NCBI RefSeq assembly: GCF_048771995.1
Contig: NC_133063.1
Location: forward strand, 15,728,063-15,792,062
Direction of reading: 5' to 3'
Origin: Taeniopygia guttata
Taxonomy: Eukaryota; Chordata; Aves; Passeriformes; Estrildidae
DNA length: 64,000 nt
Both the position numbers and the translations under genes were made by a program. Below the pieces are notes generated by a model. The model ran no database searches. It saw only the letters and a program-made list of their open reading frames with translations, and had not been told where the DNA came from. Position 1 is the first letter of the stretch. Each line of letters starts with the position of its first letter. Positions 24,946 to 36,816 of the stretch are shown here, piece after piece.

Positions 24946-26112
24946 CTGTAACAAAAGGGGAAAAAAAGATGAAAAACCATCACAGATTCAGGATCACAAC
25001 TTCTGACAAAAACAAACTTCTCTAAAAAAAAATACATGTTTTGGTGGCACATTACAGAGGCCTTAAAATGTTTGAGTCTAGTTTAACTAATAGGGTTCTT
25101 TTAAAAAACTATCCATAAAGAAACTAAAACACCTCAAGAAGTTTTTATCAGCGCTGAGTGCGTTGCAATGCTGAAGCCATAAACACTTTAACTTTAGAGG
25201 CTAAAGTGAATATCTGAAACCTCTCTGATTGTGTATTTGAGGCCAAATTACAAGAAAACACCTCAAACTACAAATCTTATTTTAATAAATTCTCACTTCA
25301 CCATTGATAAGCATTTAAAGAAATGTATGCCACCACATAATCAGAAAAACAGACAAATTGGTTAAAGTCACACACAAAGCCTGTAAGTTAAGGCACATAA
25401 CTGATTAATCGTCTTTTTCATTCTTCTGTTTTGATCTATATTATGAATGAAGGAAACAAGGACTCAAAATACAAAGTTTGTAGGCTGACATCAAGAATGT
25501 ATAGATCATTCTCATGCTTTTTCAACTTTGATAAACAGGCAGGCACCTAAACTTACCTTTTAATCTTCAGTACTTAAATCTTGCCAAAAACATTCCAGTT
25601 CCCCTTATTCAATTCCACAATAGGAATATTGACATAATCACAAATGAACAATCTGAATAATTTCCTAGCAATTAGACTCCACATTATCTTGAAAACTCTG
25701 GCCAAACAAATGGACTGAAAACCTGTATTGCTAAAACAAATGGTAAGAGAAATTCTGACACAATCACATTGAACCACATCGATGTAAGCCTCCCTAAGAA
25801 TTTTCTCCTTACCATGGAAGTTCAGAAAAATTTACACTTCTGTCCTTCTCCACTCCTCCTGATTCCACACTTAATCATTGGCATGAAAATAAGATATTTT
25901 TACAGGAAAAACACAAACACACAGAAAAACACCAAACTGCACAAGACATGCATTCTACTCTGAGGACTCAGAAAGTCTTTAAAGTTGATTCAGATTCTAC
26001 CAAACAAAAACACCTAAAGTGTTCAGCAAATTTAAATAAAACAAATGAGGACCTCATTTTCCAAAGCAATACATATTGCTCCACCCCACATGAAAGACCA
26101 CAGGATGCTCAC

Positions 26113-26215
26113 CACAATAACATGGGTCATAGTGGAGAGGGCGCTGTCTCCTGCCATCAGCGTGCCAAGAAGCAAGTCATTAGTGCAGAATGTTACCAGT
26201 GTCTTTGGAGAAACC
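26113..26215 (-). CDS. YTHDC2: YTHDC2-like exon 6 (RecA1)
   Basis: The exon encodes VSPKTLVTFCTNDLLLGTLM and AGDSALSTMTHVIV. In the family the middle reads CTNGVLLRTL, so Gly and Arg of the conserved TxGxLLR motif have become Asp and Gly here. That suggests loss of constraint on RNA binding. The acceptor is CCATAG and the donor GTGAGC. Confidence 0.85.
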
Positions 26216-26579
26216 CTATGGATCACATCACAGAGACAACTCAGGGGGTTGCACCTTTTAAAGCTTTCCATGGATCAAAAATTAAAGCAGCTGCTGACCA
26301 GAAGAGAAATTACAGTTCTCTCCTCAAAAGATTCATGCACACCACTTGTTTTTAAACTATGCCTTTTCACAGACATTTCCTAACAATTTGTAGTGCTTGC
26401 GCCCCAAAACTCTGGACGACGGATTCATTGAAAGAATAAGATTCAATTTTTAATAAATAAGGAAGTAAAAGAGAACCGTGAAGAAACTCTGCATGTCATT
26501 CAATTTACTAGAAAATTCCATGTGGAAAACTAGGTTCCAATTCCTCAGCCTGTGCTTGGATATAGCCTTTGTATTTGTC

Positions 26580-27385
26580 TACACGTGGTGGGATGAGCCT
26601 GTCTGGACGCCAGGTGCCTACCCAAGCCACTCTATCTGTCCTCTCCATGGGCAGGGGAGAGGAAACACAACAAAAAGACTCCCAGGCTCCAGAGAAAGAC
26701 AAGGAGAACGTGGGTCTCTCCCACGGGAACATGGGTCCTCCACGAGCTTCTCCAATATGGGTCCTTCCCATGGGCTGCAGTTCTCCAGGAACTGCTGCAG
26801 CACAGGTCCCTTTCCACAGGGTGCAGTGCTTGAGGAACAGCTTGCTCCAGTGTGGGACCGCACAGGGTCACAATCCTGACAGCAAACCTGCTTCTGTGTG
26901 GCTCCCTCCCCAGGGCCACAGGTTCTGCCAGGAGCCTGTTTCAGCACAGACTTCCCAGAGGATGACAGCCTCCTTCAAGCATCCACCTGCTCCAACACAG
27001 AATCCTTCACAGGAGGATCCCTGCTGCACCACGGACCTCCATGGCCCGCTGGGCCACAGCTGCCTCACCATGGGCTGCACCATGGGCTGCTCTGGCACCT
27101 GGAGAATCTCCTCCCCTCCTGCACTGACCTTCCTGTGTGCAGATCTGCTTCTCTCACATGCTTTCACTGCTCTTCTTGAACCTCTGTTGTGCAGGTTTTC
27201 CTCCCCCATTCCCCACTGTCCCAGAGGCACTACCACCACCACAGATGGGCTCAGCCTTGGCCAGAGGCAGGTCTGTCTTGGCTGGCACCGGCTCTGTCAC
27301 ACACAGAAGAGGCTTCTGGCACCTCCTCACAGAAGCCTCCCCACAGCTCCCAAAGCCTTGCCTTGAAGACACAATTCATTACAGC
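26580..27385 (+). repeat. Avian interspersed repeat with imperfect internal tandem units
   Basis: This GC-rich island in an AT-rich intron repeats, with drift, a unit built of words such as CCATGGGCTGCAG, CTGCTCCAGTGTGGG and TCCTGCCAGGAGCCTG every roughly 50-60 bases. It ends in a unique-looking part (TCAGCCTTGGCCAGAGGCAG). I have seen near-identical wording in many bird genomes, where it is an interspersed repeat, possibly LTR-derived. The long open frames over it, on both strands, follow from its composition and are not called as genes. Confidence 0.5.
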
Positions 27386-28653
27386 TGACTAAATCACTAA
27401 GTCATCTGCGTGATCCTCTGGTTTTTCAGGAGGTGAAAATACTGAACTTTTACAATTCTATACCTGGGGCACAGTTAGCTGTCCCAATAAAAACAGCAAT
27501 GGTCACTACTCCCTCTGGTACTGCCATCCTAAAAGAGCTGAAAAGTTCCTCTGTACTGTACTCTACAGCTTTTCTCTGGAAGACAGTTAAGAAAACCTTA
27601 AAAATTATATTTCTGTGTTACTATAAACACCTCTAAACATATCCACTCCAAATTTTTTTTTGTCCACAGCTCAAAATATTATCTCCCCCTTTCAGTGTTT
27701 CTCTGAAGTAATTGTATTGATCTTTCTCAAGCTGGATTTTCTGCGCTGCTTCCAGTAATTCTACCATTTTCACCTGACTTTGCTCTTCTTCTGCCAGCAT
27801 AGTACTTCCATATATTAATTATCCAGCTTATTTGTGACACATCTTCACTAGCTCTTCTAATCTCTCAATATCCTTGTGAGCTTTCATGCACACATTTGAA
27901 TTCTTATTGTGGCTTCGTTGTTCAAGTGCATTCATTTTCACCAGCTATGTGTTATCTTTGTTCACTCAAGCAACACAACCTTTAGCCATCTTCTGGTCAC
28001 TCATATCTCAACTGCTGGCCCTTCCCTGAAATGTCATTTCGCTACACGGTGCAAAGATGTAAAAACCCCAAACAATCCATTCATGCTCTGCTTAGAGACA
28101 AATTCATCAAGTGATACTGAAATCTCTACTTTTATATCACTTCATGTTTTAAACACAGAAGCTAAAGAAGAGTAAATTTAGTCCAGACTAGACTGGTAAA
28201 TAATGCTCAGCTTCATCAGTCTCATTCCAATTTTTTTGTTTTCCCTTTTATGGCTCCTATCAACTCTCACTACATAACATTCGTTACAGCATGCTGGTTT
28301 TCACACCTACCTTCAAAGCTTGCAGACCTTTTGGATCCGCACATGTTAAAAGCAGGGCGGGGGGGAAAGAAGAAAGTGTAGACTTGATCTGAAAATCAGA
28401 CAAGGATTTCCATGCATACACTCCGCAGAAGAAATCAACAGAAAATACCTGAGATTCAGTTCTGTAAGACAACCTTCTACATGAAACTGCAAAACACAGG
28501 AAGTAAGCCATCCTTTTCACTCTTACGTATTCCGTACCTGCAGTAACATATCCCACCTGTGAGGCTGCAACCCAAACATACTGCAGTTTCAATGTACACA
28601 AGATTCACAAGACCAACACAAGATCAACCGACACTTAGAAATACCATTAGTAC

Positions 28654-28820
28654 CTGCTTTCTAACCGGATCTGGTAACCAATTGTCTGGCCAATCTTCTC
28701 TCTTTTTTCTGCTGCCACTCTTTCAGCCACAGCAACAGCGGCTAAACGTCTTGGCTGAGTACAAAACACACGACAGGGAGTTCCATTCTTGTAGCAGTCA
28801 TCAAGGATAAATTGAGGGAT
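28654..28820 (-). CDS. YTHDC2: YTHDC2-like exon 5 (helicase motif Ia)
   Basis: The exon encodes IPQFILDDCYKNGTPCRVF, then motif Ia CTQPRRLAAVAVAERV and GQTIGYQIRLES. The acceptor is TTACAG and the donor GTACTA. Frame is open and strongly conserved. Confidence 0.87.
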
Positions 28821-29426
28821 CTGTAAAGAAGTGGTTCAAATTTGCTTTTTGAGAAAGTCACAGCTTTGTTAGCACAGGGAAACCATTAACTGCATATCAA
28901 TATTGCACATTGCAAAAGACTTTTCATTACAATTATCACAGCAAACATATCTGAATCAGCAGAAAATAAATTTCTAAGTATAACCTATTTAGTTTTTTTT
29001 TTAAAAAAAACCTTACAGTGCCTCCCTCCTGCTTCAGAGAAATCTAAAAAAAAAAAAAAAGCCCTGTAGATAATCTCTCATTTTAACGCAAAAAATAGAT
29101 TACTCTGGATACTAAGAACAGAACTAGCCTTAGAAGAAAAAGGGATATACAAACATCACAGTTATTTTCCCTTCAATATTTTGTATTATTTTAATGAAAA
29201 AATGGTATCTACCAGAAAATTGTGAGGAATCATTTATGGTTCTAGTACCTGTCTAGAGGCCTAGTGTTTCAAAAGCAAGAAAATGAATTGGAACAACATT
29301 TTCAATCACACAGGAAAAGGAAAGCCTTAAAATAGCATAAAAGTATCCCATATCACAAATGTTACACAATTGGCATTAGTTTAGAATAAATACTGTAATA
29401 GTTTTTATTTCATTGAAGCAACATAC

Positions 29427-29626
29427 CTGCGTCGTTTTTCCTGATCCAGTCTCTCCTATAACTAAAGCAATTTTATTGTCCTTTATGATTTGGACAATTT
29501 CTTCCTGTTTTTCAAGAACTGGTAGTGACTGCCTGAAGGAATCAAACTCTGATTCCCCTCTTTTCACTGGGACCTGGGGGATACCATCATTAAGACGACC
29601 ACTTGTCTTGTTTACTTCTTTGTTTT
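29427..29626 (-). CDS. YTHDC2: YTHDC2-like exon 4 (Walker A)
   Basis: The exon encodes KTSGRLNDGIPQVPVKRG, then ESEFDSFRQSLPVLEKQEE and helicase motif I GETGSGKTTQ. It has a CACAG acceptor and a GTATGT donor, and ends in phase 0. It marks the start of the RecA1 lobe. Confidence 0.88.
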
Positions 29627-31206
29627 CTGTGAAGACAAGTTAAAAGTTTATTTATGCAGACACAGAGGAAGGTCACAAAAACACTGCTCAAAAACTGTAC
29701 TTAAAAATTAACATTGCTGACTTTTTATGCATCCCTGTGGGTAAAGTGACAAACCCATCACACATTTAGACGTCATATTTATAGCATGTCCTGCAGTGCT
29801 TGGAATAGATATTTTTCAAAACAGTTATTACTTTCATGGGTGTTTTGAAGAAAACCAGACTCTTCCACAGCATTGCTCCACGTCAAAAAAGCCTACAAAG
29901 AGCAAAAGGAGAAACAAACTAAACCAGAGAATACCAGCCTGGTGTATTTTGGTGGCCTTTGTATCTGCGCCCACATTTCACACCTGCAGTTCCCCCTAGA
30001 AATACACACTGACAGAGTTAAACCTTTAAGCTATTCCACACGTTTGCCTGAAATCATACCAATGCAAGCATGCTGTATCAAGAGCCCTGGCCCCCACACA
30101 GCAGTGCGATGTGTTAGAAAGCGGTGCATGAGCAGCCAAAAAACGGGCACATCTTCTGAGGGAGCCACTTCACATCCATCATTGCAAGTGCCACTCTATA
30201 ATTCCTTGAGAACTATTTTCTGGCAGAATGAAAAGCTCGCTGTAAACTCAGTTATACATATTTAATGCCATTAACAGATTCATATACTAAATTTCAAGCT
30301 CTGTTGTACCAAGACAAACAGACTAAGAGATCAGGAGAACTAAAATACATTCTTGAGATGCAGAGAAAGGCAAACATTAGACTGTTCATTAACTTATCCC
30401 TTACATTCCTAAGACATTGCATTTCAGTACTTTTATTACAGCTTCCCTCTGTTCATATAACAATCCTATTAAACAACTAGAACAATTGAAAATAACAGCA
30501 AAGAAAGCACTTCAAGAACAGACACCACGTATCAGAAACATGCAATTAAACAAGGCATACTGGTACAAATGTTTTCTGTTCACTACACCCATCTCTGCAC
30601 ACAAAAACACAGTGCAACTCTTCCACTTGTAGCTGCTAAAGCAATAATCTAGATGAAAACCTTGCTTTAAAAAAAAAACCCAACATTTTGACAGAAGTTT
30701 GTCTTTCAGTGAACTCTTCCATATTCGAGAAATCAAGAAGTCTGGACAGTAGTCTCTTAAGGACCAAATCTATTTTGTAGAGATGAAGAAATAAAAACTA
30801 AAATTCTTGATTTATCAAGGACATTAATTTCTATAAGCAGAACAGACAACCGCATTTTCTCATATAGGCATTCTTATGGCATCACAATAACACTGACTCT
30901 TCAACCCCATCTCATAGTACTTGTGTGAAGCCACACTTCAAAATGTGCTTCCAAAAAGATTTGGCTGGAACTGGCTGAAAGATTCTAAATTAACACAACA
31001 CAAGGTGGACATCTCAATGTGCATAATATGACTTCCTGAGTTCCTCACAGCACCAGTTATAGAAGACCTTAAAAGTAAGGAAAATTAATGCATTTGTTTG
31101 AAGGTGTCTGTTAGGACACCAGAGGGGACAGAGCAGAAAGAGGTTTGTTTTGTCATGGTTTCAAGTGGTGTTTGACAAGTCCAATCAGAACACATGCTGA
31201 ACGTAC

Positions 31207-31400
31207 CAGATGCAACAGCACGGACACTTCCTCGCTCTGTCCTTGGCAGGAGCTCCTTGCGTTCCTTATTTGTGACGGGAAAGCGCTGAATTAGACTCCA
31301 AACAGCATGTTTCGTAAGGAGAGCCAAGTCACAAGTCATGACTGCGTGTGCCTCTGACACATCCTTCTTCCTTACAGTCAGGTATCGATTGGCTCCTTTT
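31207..31400 (-). CDS. YTHDC2: YTHDC2-like exon 3 (R3H end)
   Basis: Acceptor CTGACAG is followed by KGANRYLTVRKKD, the end of the R3H domain, then HAVWSLIQRFPVTNKER and LLPRTERGSV. One residue is missing near KKDVSE-AHAV compared with human, an in-frame change. The donor is GTACGT. Confidence 0.85.
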
Positions 31401-31776
31401 CTGTCAGGGGGGAGAGAAAACTTATTTTAGTAAAAAGGAACCTACTCTAGGTTAACTTTTATCTGTCAGGGTATGAGATGCTATGCAAATTCTTTGGGAA
31501 AAAAACCAGAAATCACAGTGAGAAACTTTTTTAATGGAGCCATTAAACCCACAAAGTATAAAATCAAGCTGTCCCAAAATGCATGTCACAAGCTTTTCCA
31601 AGCATGCATACAGCAATGAACAAATATGCTCATTTCTGTAGCTACTTTTACACTTTTTTCTCTAATACTATTCCTTGCAACACAGTTGAGTATGTTGAAA
31701 ACATCAATCAAGTTATCATTAGTCTTGAAATTCTATCCGTCTGCACCAAAGAACTGAAAATTGTACCCTGACTCAC

Positions 31777-31867
31777 CCTTTGCTTTTAGATACCAGTCCA
31801 AGAGACTGACAGAGCTGGTGAACAAATGCTCTTTCAGTACTAGTGAAACTAGAAGGAAATTCCATCT
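31777..31867 (-). CDS. YTHDC2: YTHDC2-like exon 2 (R3H domain, first part)
   Basis: Acceptor TTCTAG is followed by MEFPSSFTSTERAFVHQLC and QSLGLVSKSKG, the start of the R3H single-strand nucleic-acid-binding domain. The donor is GTGAGT. Length 91; phase fits exons 1 and 3. Confidence 0.85.
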
Positions 31868-31934
31868 CTAGAATGTTAAATAATAATGAAAAGACAGTAA
31901 CAATGCAACAGGCAGTAATCTTGACATCTCAATG

Positions 31935-32450
31935 TTACAGAACCACAGAATTGTTAGGATTGGAAGGGAGACCACCCAGTGCAACCCCCCTGCAGGGTCA
32001 CCTGGAGCAGGTGACAGAGGAACACATCTAGGGTTTGGGATGTCTCCAGAGAGGGAAATTCAACGCTTTCCCTGGGCAGCAGTTTCAGTGCTCTGCCACT
32101 TTCAAAGGAAAGAAGTTCTCCCTCATGTTCAGGTGGAACTTCTTCTGTTTTAATTTATGGCCATTGCTCCTTGTCCTGTCACCAAACTGGCTGCACCACC
32201 TTCCTGGGACTCATCTTGGAGATATTCATATGCAGTAGTGAGATCCCCTCTCAGTCTCCTCTGGGCTAAACAGGACCAACCCCCACACCTTTCCTGATAA
32301 GAGATGCTCCAGACCTCTCATCTCAGTGGTCTCTGCCGGACCCGCTCTATTAGCTCCCTGTCTCCGTGCTGGGAAGCCCAGAGCTGGACACAGCACCCCA
32401 GCTGTGCCTCACCGGGGCCGGGCAGAGGGGCAGGATCCCCTCCCTGACCG
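31935..32450 (-). mobile_element. CR1 LINE 3' region
   Basis: Read on the plus strand it starts with AACCACAGAATTGTTAGGAT, continues through GCAACCCCCCTGCAGGGTCA, and ends with CAGAGGGGCAGGATCCCCTC. This is the inverse of a CR1 reverse-transcriptase end plus 3' tail. It lies in intron 1 of the YTHDC2-like copy, within about 50 bases of the exon 1 donor. Confidence 0.8.
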
Positions 32451-32900
32451 CTGCCAGCGCCCTCCCCGCAGGCTGCCCCCGGGCCGGGCCGTGCCGCGCA
32501 CCCGCCTCGTCCCCGCTCTGGAACCGCTCCAGGGCCAGCTGCACCGCCATTTCCACCTCCTCGTCCACGCCGGCCTCCCTGAGGGGCTCGGCCCGGGCGC
32601 GCACCGCGGCGGCGGCAGCCCTGTCCCCCGCAGCCCCGCCGGGCTGCCGCCGCGGGACCCGCCTGTGTCGCGACATGTCCCTCACACGGCCCCACACGGC
32701 CCCACACGGCCCCGACACCGACGCGGATCGGGGACCGCAGCTGCTCGGCCCGAGGGGCGACGCTGGGGCGGGGCGGGGCTCGCCCGCAGCCGAGCTGGCC
32801 CGAACGGAAGGAAATTGGCGCTTTTCCCGCCGGTCCGGGGGCACGGCTGCCCAAGGCCCGGGCTGGGTGTGTGGCTGCGAGCAAAACGTGGCACTGGTAC
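32450..32900. promoter_or_regulatory. CpG-rich block over YTHDC2-like exon 1
   Basis: This is a GC-rich, CpG-dense block spanning exon 1 and about 220 bases upstream of its ATG. A short direct repeat of CCCCACACGG sits just upstream. It is consistent with an ancestral CpG-island promoter. Whether it is still active cannot be read from sequence. Confidence 0.5.
32502..32676 (-). CDS. YTHDC2: YTHDC2-like exon 1 (start codon, N-terminus)
   Basis: The start ATG is at 32676-32674 and the peptide begins MSRHRR. It runs through a Gly/Ala/Arg-rich stretch to VDEEVEMAVQLALERFQSGDEA, as in vertebrate YTHDC2. The donor GT lies at 32501-32500. The final G joins AG of exon 2 to give Glu, restoring the expected ...E-MEFPSS junction. 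The exon is very GC-rich and lies in a CpG-rich block (about 32,450-32,880) that would have been the promoter. An upstream in-frame ATG at 32844 exists but gives residues unlike the family. Confidence 0.75.
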
Positions 32901-34629
32901 CTCTCCCGTCATAAATTACATGCTTTCAGGGCATGGTATTAAACGTAGCTGTGGCGGGGGTCATCTCGGCCCTCAGCCTCCTCACTCTGTAAAGTGTTAC
33001 TTGCCCTGCTTTTCCTGCTGTCCTTTGACTCCACACTGAAGACACGAGGTAAAAATTTAACCAAATCCACTTGGGCCTGACACAGGCCTCGCTATTGAAG
33101 GCTGCTGCTTCGGAAGCATCATTAGGTCAGAAGGAGAGTACTTGGAAGAGCAAACTACTCCTCAGTTGAAATGGGCAATTAAATAAATAGAAAATAAACA
33201 CTCACTGTCTGATGTAGCTGGCTGAAAAATAGCTCTTAAGCGACCTCTACCAAAGCTTTTACAAAGCTAACTTCAGCATAATTCTGCACTGAGAGATCAC
33301 ACTGCAGCGGAACAATTGATCTGTTCTAAGGTTACTTTAAATTTTTTTTTTTTCAGTTTTCAGTTCAGGTATCTGACTATCTTCAATCAAAGTACATAAT
33401 GCTAGTTCCTCATAGCTGTTCCTTGTGACATTCAGTACTGCCACCTCAAAGCACATCACAGTTATGGAAGATTAAACACTTCAGCTGAATAAGATGAGCA
33501 TTCCTCTTATCATCCTTGGTATCAACAGTGAAAAATGAGAGTTCATAACTAATTTGAAAGAGTTACATCAGAAATCTTTAATTATGAACCCAGATCTCTT
33601 AGCAGGTTCTGCCTCTTAACAGCATCAGCTTGCCTTCCTACAGACAAAAAGCCCCATGATTCTGAAAAAAGATTCCTCGGCTCAATTCTGCTCTCAGTTT
33701 GCAATCCTGTAAATACAGCAGTGCACAGAGATAACTGTTGGGTTAGGGCTCATCTCTATGGCTAAATGGCGTGAAGCCTGAGTGCATCCTGCATAACAAA
33801 TTCCTCAATACATGCCCTTCTCTTTTCACTGCTTTTTTGACTCTCCAATGCTATTAGAAGGGTGAAAAAATAGGAGAGTGTGGTCAGGCATGCACTGCCT
33901 GCTGCAGCCCTGCTAAATACTGACTTGCAGCCTGCACTCAGCATATGAATGAGCAAAGAATCATGCTTACCCAAGCTCTTAGAAATGGAGATTTTACTCT
34001 TTATAGGTATTCTCTTAATAAAAATTACTAGCTGTGGATTTTCGTATTAGAAATAACAACCTGTAAGTATTTAAAAATTCTGCTTTCATGATTGGCCTCA
34101 GAAATACCTTCTGGCTAAGGTTTACTCAAAACAAATAACCCCTGGAATAAGAATTATTTTCTTGTATTAACATATGTCAAATGCCCATGTATTTTTTATA
34201 AGAAGAATTAAGAGACAGCACAGTTTTATGCAAAAGTACATCTGCATGTTTAAATACAATTAGGTATTCTTATTTTACCTTTCCTAGAGTCACTTTTGCT
34301 GACTTCTTTTCAGTTCGCAGAACATTTTGTCTCTTGTAAACACTCTTATGTTCCACAAAAGATGCCAGTTCTAAGAGAAAAAGAACTGCAAAGGAAGTTG
34401 GTGAAACAGTATTATCTATTATGCACTGTGTTAGACTGTGTCAGGTTTGACTGCAAAATAATTAGTCTTTCTGGTTTTTGTTTGTTTGGGATTTTTAAAA
34501 TATTGTAAGTGTTGTAAGACTTACTAGCTGTTGAAATATGATGCAAGGATCACTGGTAAGTCAATTCTTCAAGATCAAGTTAATGAAAGAGCGCAAGATT
34601 TATTTCTCTTTTCAGTTCCTTGATTATTA

Positions 34630-34760
34630 AAAAAAAAAAAAAAACCAAAAAAAAAGAAACAAAAACAAAGAAACCACAAAAAAACCCAAACAAACCAAAA
34701 CAAAGAAACAACAACAACAACAACAACAAAAAAAAAACCAAACCCCAAACAACCCAGAAA
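34630..34760. repeat. A-rich low-complexity tract
   Basis: Runs of A are broken by single C or G bases, with a short CAA microsatellite near 34,710. Confidence 0.85.
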
Positions 34761-36099
34761 AAAAGGAATTCCAGTATGTAGGGGTTTAAGCATTACAGTA
34801 AATTTGTAACCAGACAGCTGTTCACTGTTGTGATCATTAATGATCCCATGAAATAAGTTATGCATTTATACACATTTAGAGAAGTAAGACTGATGTCAAA
34901 TTATATTGAGAGATATTTGTTTAATAAATTAACTGCAGTGAAAATGGGCATTTCTTGCTTTACTGCACACTACTGGATGCACTTCTACATTGATAGTTCC
35001 TCAGACTTTTGGCTGCTGATCCAGGTGATTGCCTCTGCCCCCTTTCTGTAACCTCTCCTATCATCCACTGACGCATCATTTCTTACTTTTCTGTCTTTTC
35101 CACTTCCACTTCCCTTACTTCAGTTTTATTTCTTTTTGAGACATGAAAGAAAAAGCTTTTTGATCAGTTCTGTCTTTGTAAAACAATCTCTCTCAGGTCC
35201 TCACTTGCCATGATCCAGAACTTGGGCTTTATCTCTACAAATCCATTTCCCACATCACTGTTGAACTGAACTGAACTGCAGCCCTTCAATGCCCTCAAGG
35301 TATCCATAGAGTTCAGCAATGAATCCAGAATGAAGGCTGGGAAGAGCATGATTCCAACAGAGTCAGATATGCCCCAGTTCTTCCCACAGCTTTCTCCACT
35401 ACTCCTCACTCCTAAATTGAGAAACTCTAGTTTCCAGCATGAGTAAATGACAGAACAGAGAAAGGAGAGTGGAATGATCCTGTGCTAACAGATCTTTCTG
35501 GGTCTACAACATGTTATAAAGGCAGCATGAAAAGTGCAGGGATCCCATGTCTTGTGAGCTTAGGAGTAGACTGAAAGGCAGAAGGATTTCATACCTGTGA
35601 TTCATGTGCTTGTGTCTTTGCTGAAATGGGAACTGATGTGCTCCCTAGGGAGATAAATTTATCCAGAATGTAATTTCCTATTAGAATACTTCGGTATTCT
35701 GAAATATTTTGATGAAAATAAAACCTATGTTGCAGAAATTTCTGGAGGACAGAACATGTTTAACTATCACAGTCATCAGCAGAAAAAGGTTTTGAGGTTA
35801 CTTAATAGTCACAGTCTACAAAAAGACCATTTATATTTACATGTGTCCCCACTTCTTTTGACCAAAGTAGTATTTTGTTAAAAGAGATATAGCTTCAAAT
35901 AACATACATTGACAAAAAAATAGTGGGAATATTCAATATTTTTGTTTACATGTCTATACAAGAAATGAGGAAGTGAACTTCTAACTTTCTGTATCCAAAA
36001 TGTGGATCCTTATGTAAGATCCAGGAGTAGGAACCTGCTTGAGTAGGAGAGCAGTTTAGGATCTTTTTGGAAAAAGGGGCAAACCTGTTCTCATTTCTA

Positions 36100-36121
36100 T
36101 TCATCATCATCATCATCATCA
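36100..36121. repeat. CAT microsatellite
   Basis: About six perfect CAT units. A related ATC run occurs near 50,548 and in its duplicate near 62,731. Confidence 0.85.
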
Positions 36122-36474
36122 CAAAAAAGTACACTTTTCTGAACAGTTTTACAAGGTGGTTGAGCATTTATAAAGATGAAAAATGAGTAGGAAGCTTCTC
36201 AAAAGAGGCACTGATATTCTACCTTAAAATTAATATTCTCTCTAAAGTATTTTTAATCCTAGATAAAATATCTCAATTTTGCAGATCACTCTTGGGAGCA
36301 GGAGGAGAAAAACCAAAAAAAATCAGCCTCACCAAAAAAAAAATAAATTTCTTTTGAATACACTGTTTTAAGAACTTTCAAACAGCTCTACTTTGTAAGA
36401 ATTCCAAAGTAAAGGCTGCACAAGACTTATATTTTTAGATGGAGCTTGAAATCATAGATCTGTGATGAGAAGAG

Positions 36475-36816
36475 TGTAGTAGATAGGGACAGGCGAACGG
36501 AAGATCCCGGGATGTGACGGAAAGACAGACCCTTCCCCCTCCACCCTGCAACACATTATCTACCACCCCCAGAACATGTAACCACACCTAACCCAGTAGT
36601 TTTCCACTCCTGACTAACCTAGAGACCCTACGAACCCCCCCTGACGTAGCAAAGTCCCCCAAGACTATTTAAACCCATGAGATAAGATAATAAAGGCTTT
36701 CGACCATCCACCACATTGGTGTCAGCGTGTGTCGTTAGCCCGAGTAGCCGGACTAGGCCGGGCTGCCGTGCTGCCTCCTTGCAACCAGGTCGCCGTTGCC
36801 TCCCCTGAAGGCAACA
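36475..36816 (+). mobile_element. Solo LTR, probable ERVK-type
   Basis: The element starts TGTAGTAG and ends GGCAACA. It has a TATA-like CTATTTAAACCC near 36,665, an AATAAAGGCTTT signal near 36,690 and a GC-rich U5-like tail. It is about 342 bases long, with no internal region beside it. No target-site duplication was recognised. The ERVK assignment rests on length, layout and recall of songbird LTRs. It looks fairly young. Confidence 0.6.

Larger units (their letters stand above)
11885..32676 (-). pseudogene. YTHDC2: YTHDC2 copy, 24 exons, unprocessed and 3'-truncated
   Basis: YTHDC2 is a cytoplasmic 3'-5' RNA helicase and m6A reader that, with MEIOC, drives meiotic entry. Twenty-four consecutive exons with GT/GC-AG sites run from 32,676 down to 11,885. 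Together they cover the R3H domain, Walker A GETGSGKT, DEVH box, ankyrin insert, motif SAT-like SSA, RecA2 and the region up to the LKLDEWLH stretch. Protein similarity to vertebrate YTHDC2, compared from memory, is high throughout. Three lesions break the frame: TGA in exon 8 (22563-22565), an 11-base deletion in exon 11 and a 1-base deletion in exon 24. Exon phases fit only if those bases are restored, which confirms them. The C-terminal exons with the YTH domain were not found. Retained introns exclude a processed copy. Avian YTHDC2 is expected on Z, so a decayed W gametolog is one explanation; a germline-restricted or other segmental copy is another. Assembly error is possible but three independent lesions make it unlikely. 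Confidence 0.85.
32901..36474. other. Intergenic DNA, no recognised gene
   Basis: This stretch was searched for the missing KCNK16-like second-pore exon and for a YTHDC2 upstream neighbour; none was found. On the minus strand, 35164-35409 is open for 81 codons without a recognised match. An A-rich low-complexity stretch lies at 34,630-34,760. Confidence 0.4.

Noticed and set aside
26569-27366. 265-codon plus-strand open frame
   Set aside because: It overlaps an avian interspersed repeat with internal tandem units. The translation is Pro/Ser/Gly/Cys-rich without a recognisable domain.
32318-33039. Long plus-strand open frames over YTHDC2-like exon 1
   Set aside because: They run through an antisense CR1 tail and a CpG-rich promoter region; only the minus-strand exon 1 has homology.
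35164-35409. Minus-strand 81-codon frame as the missing KCNK16 second-pore exon
   Set aside because: It has no GFGD-type filter or membrane segment and does not resemble a K2P channel.
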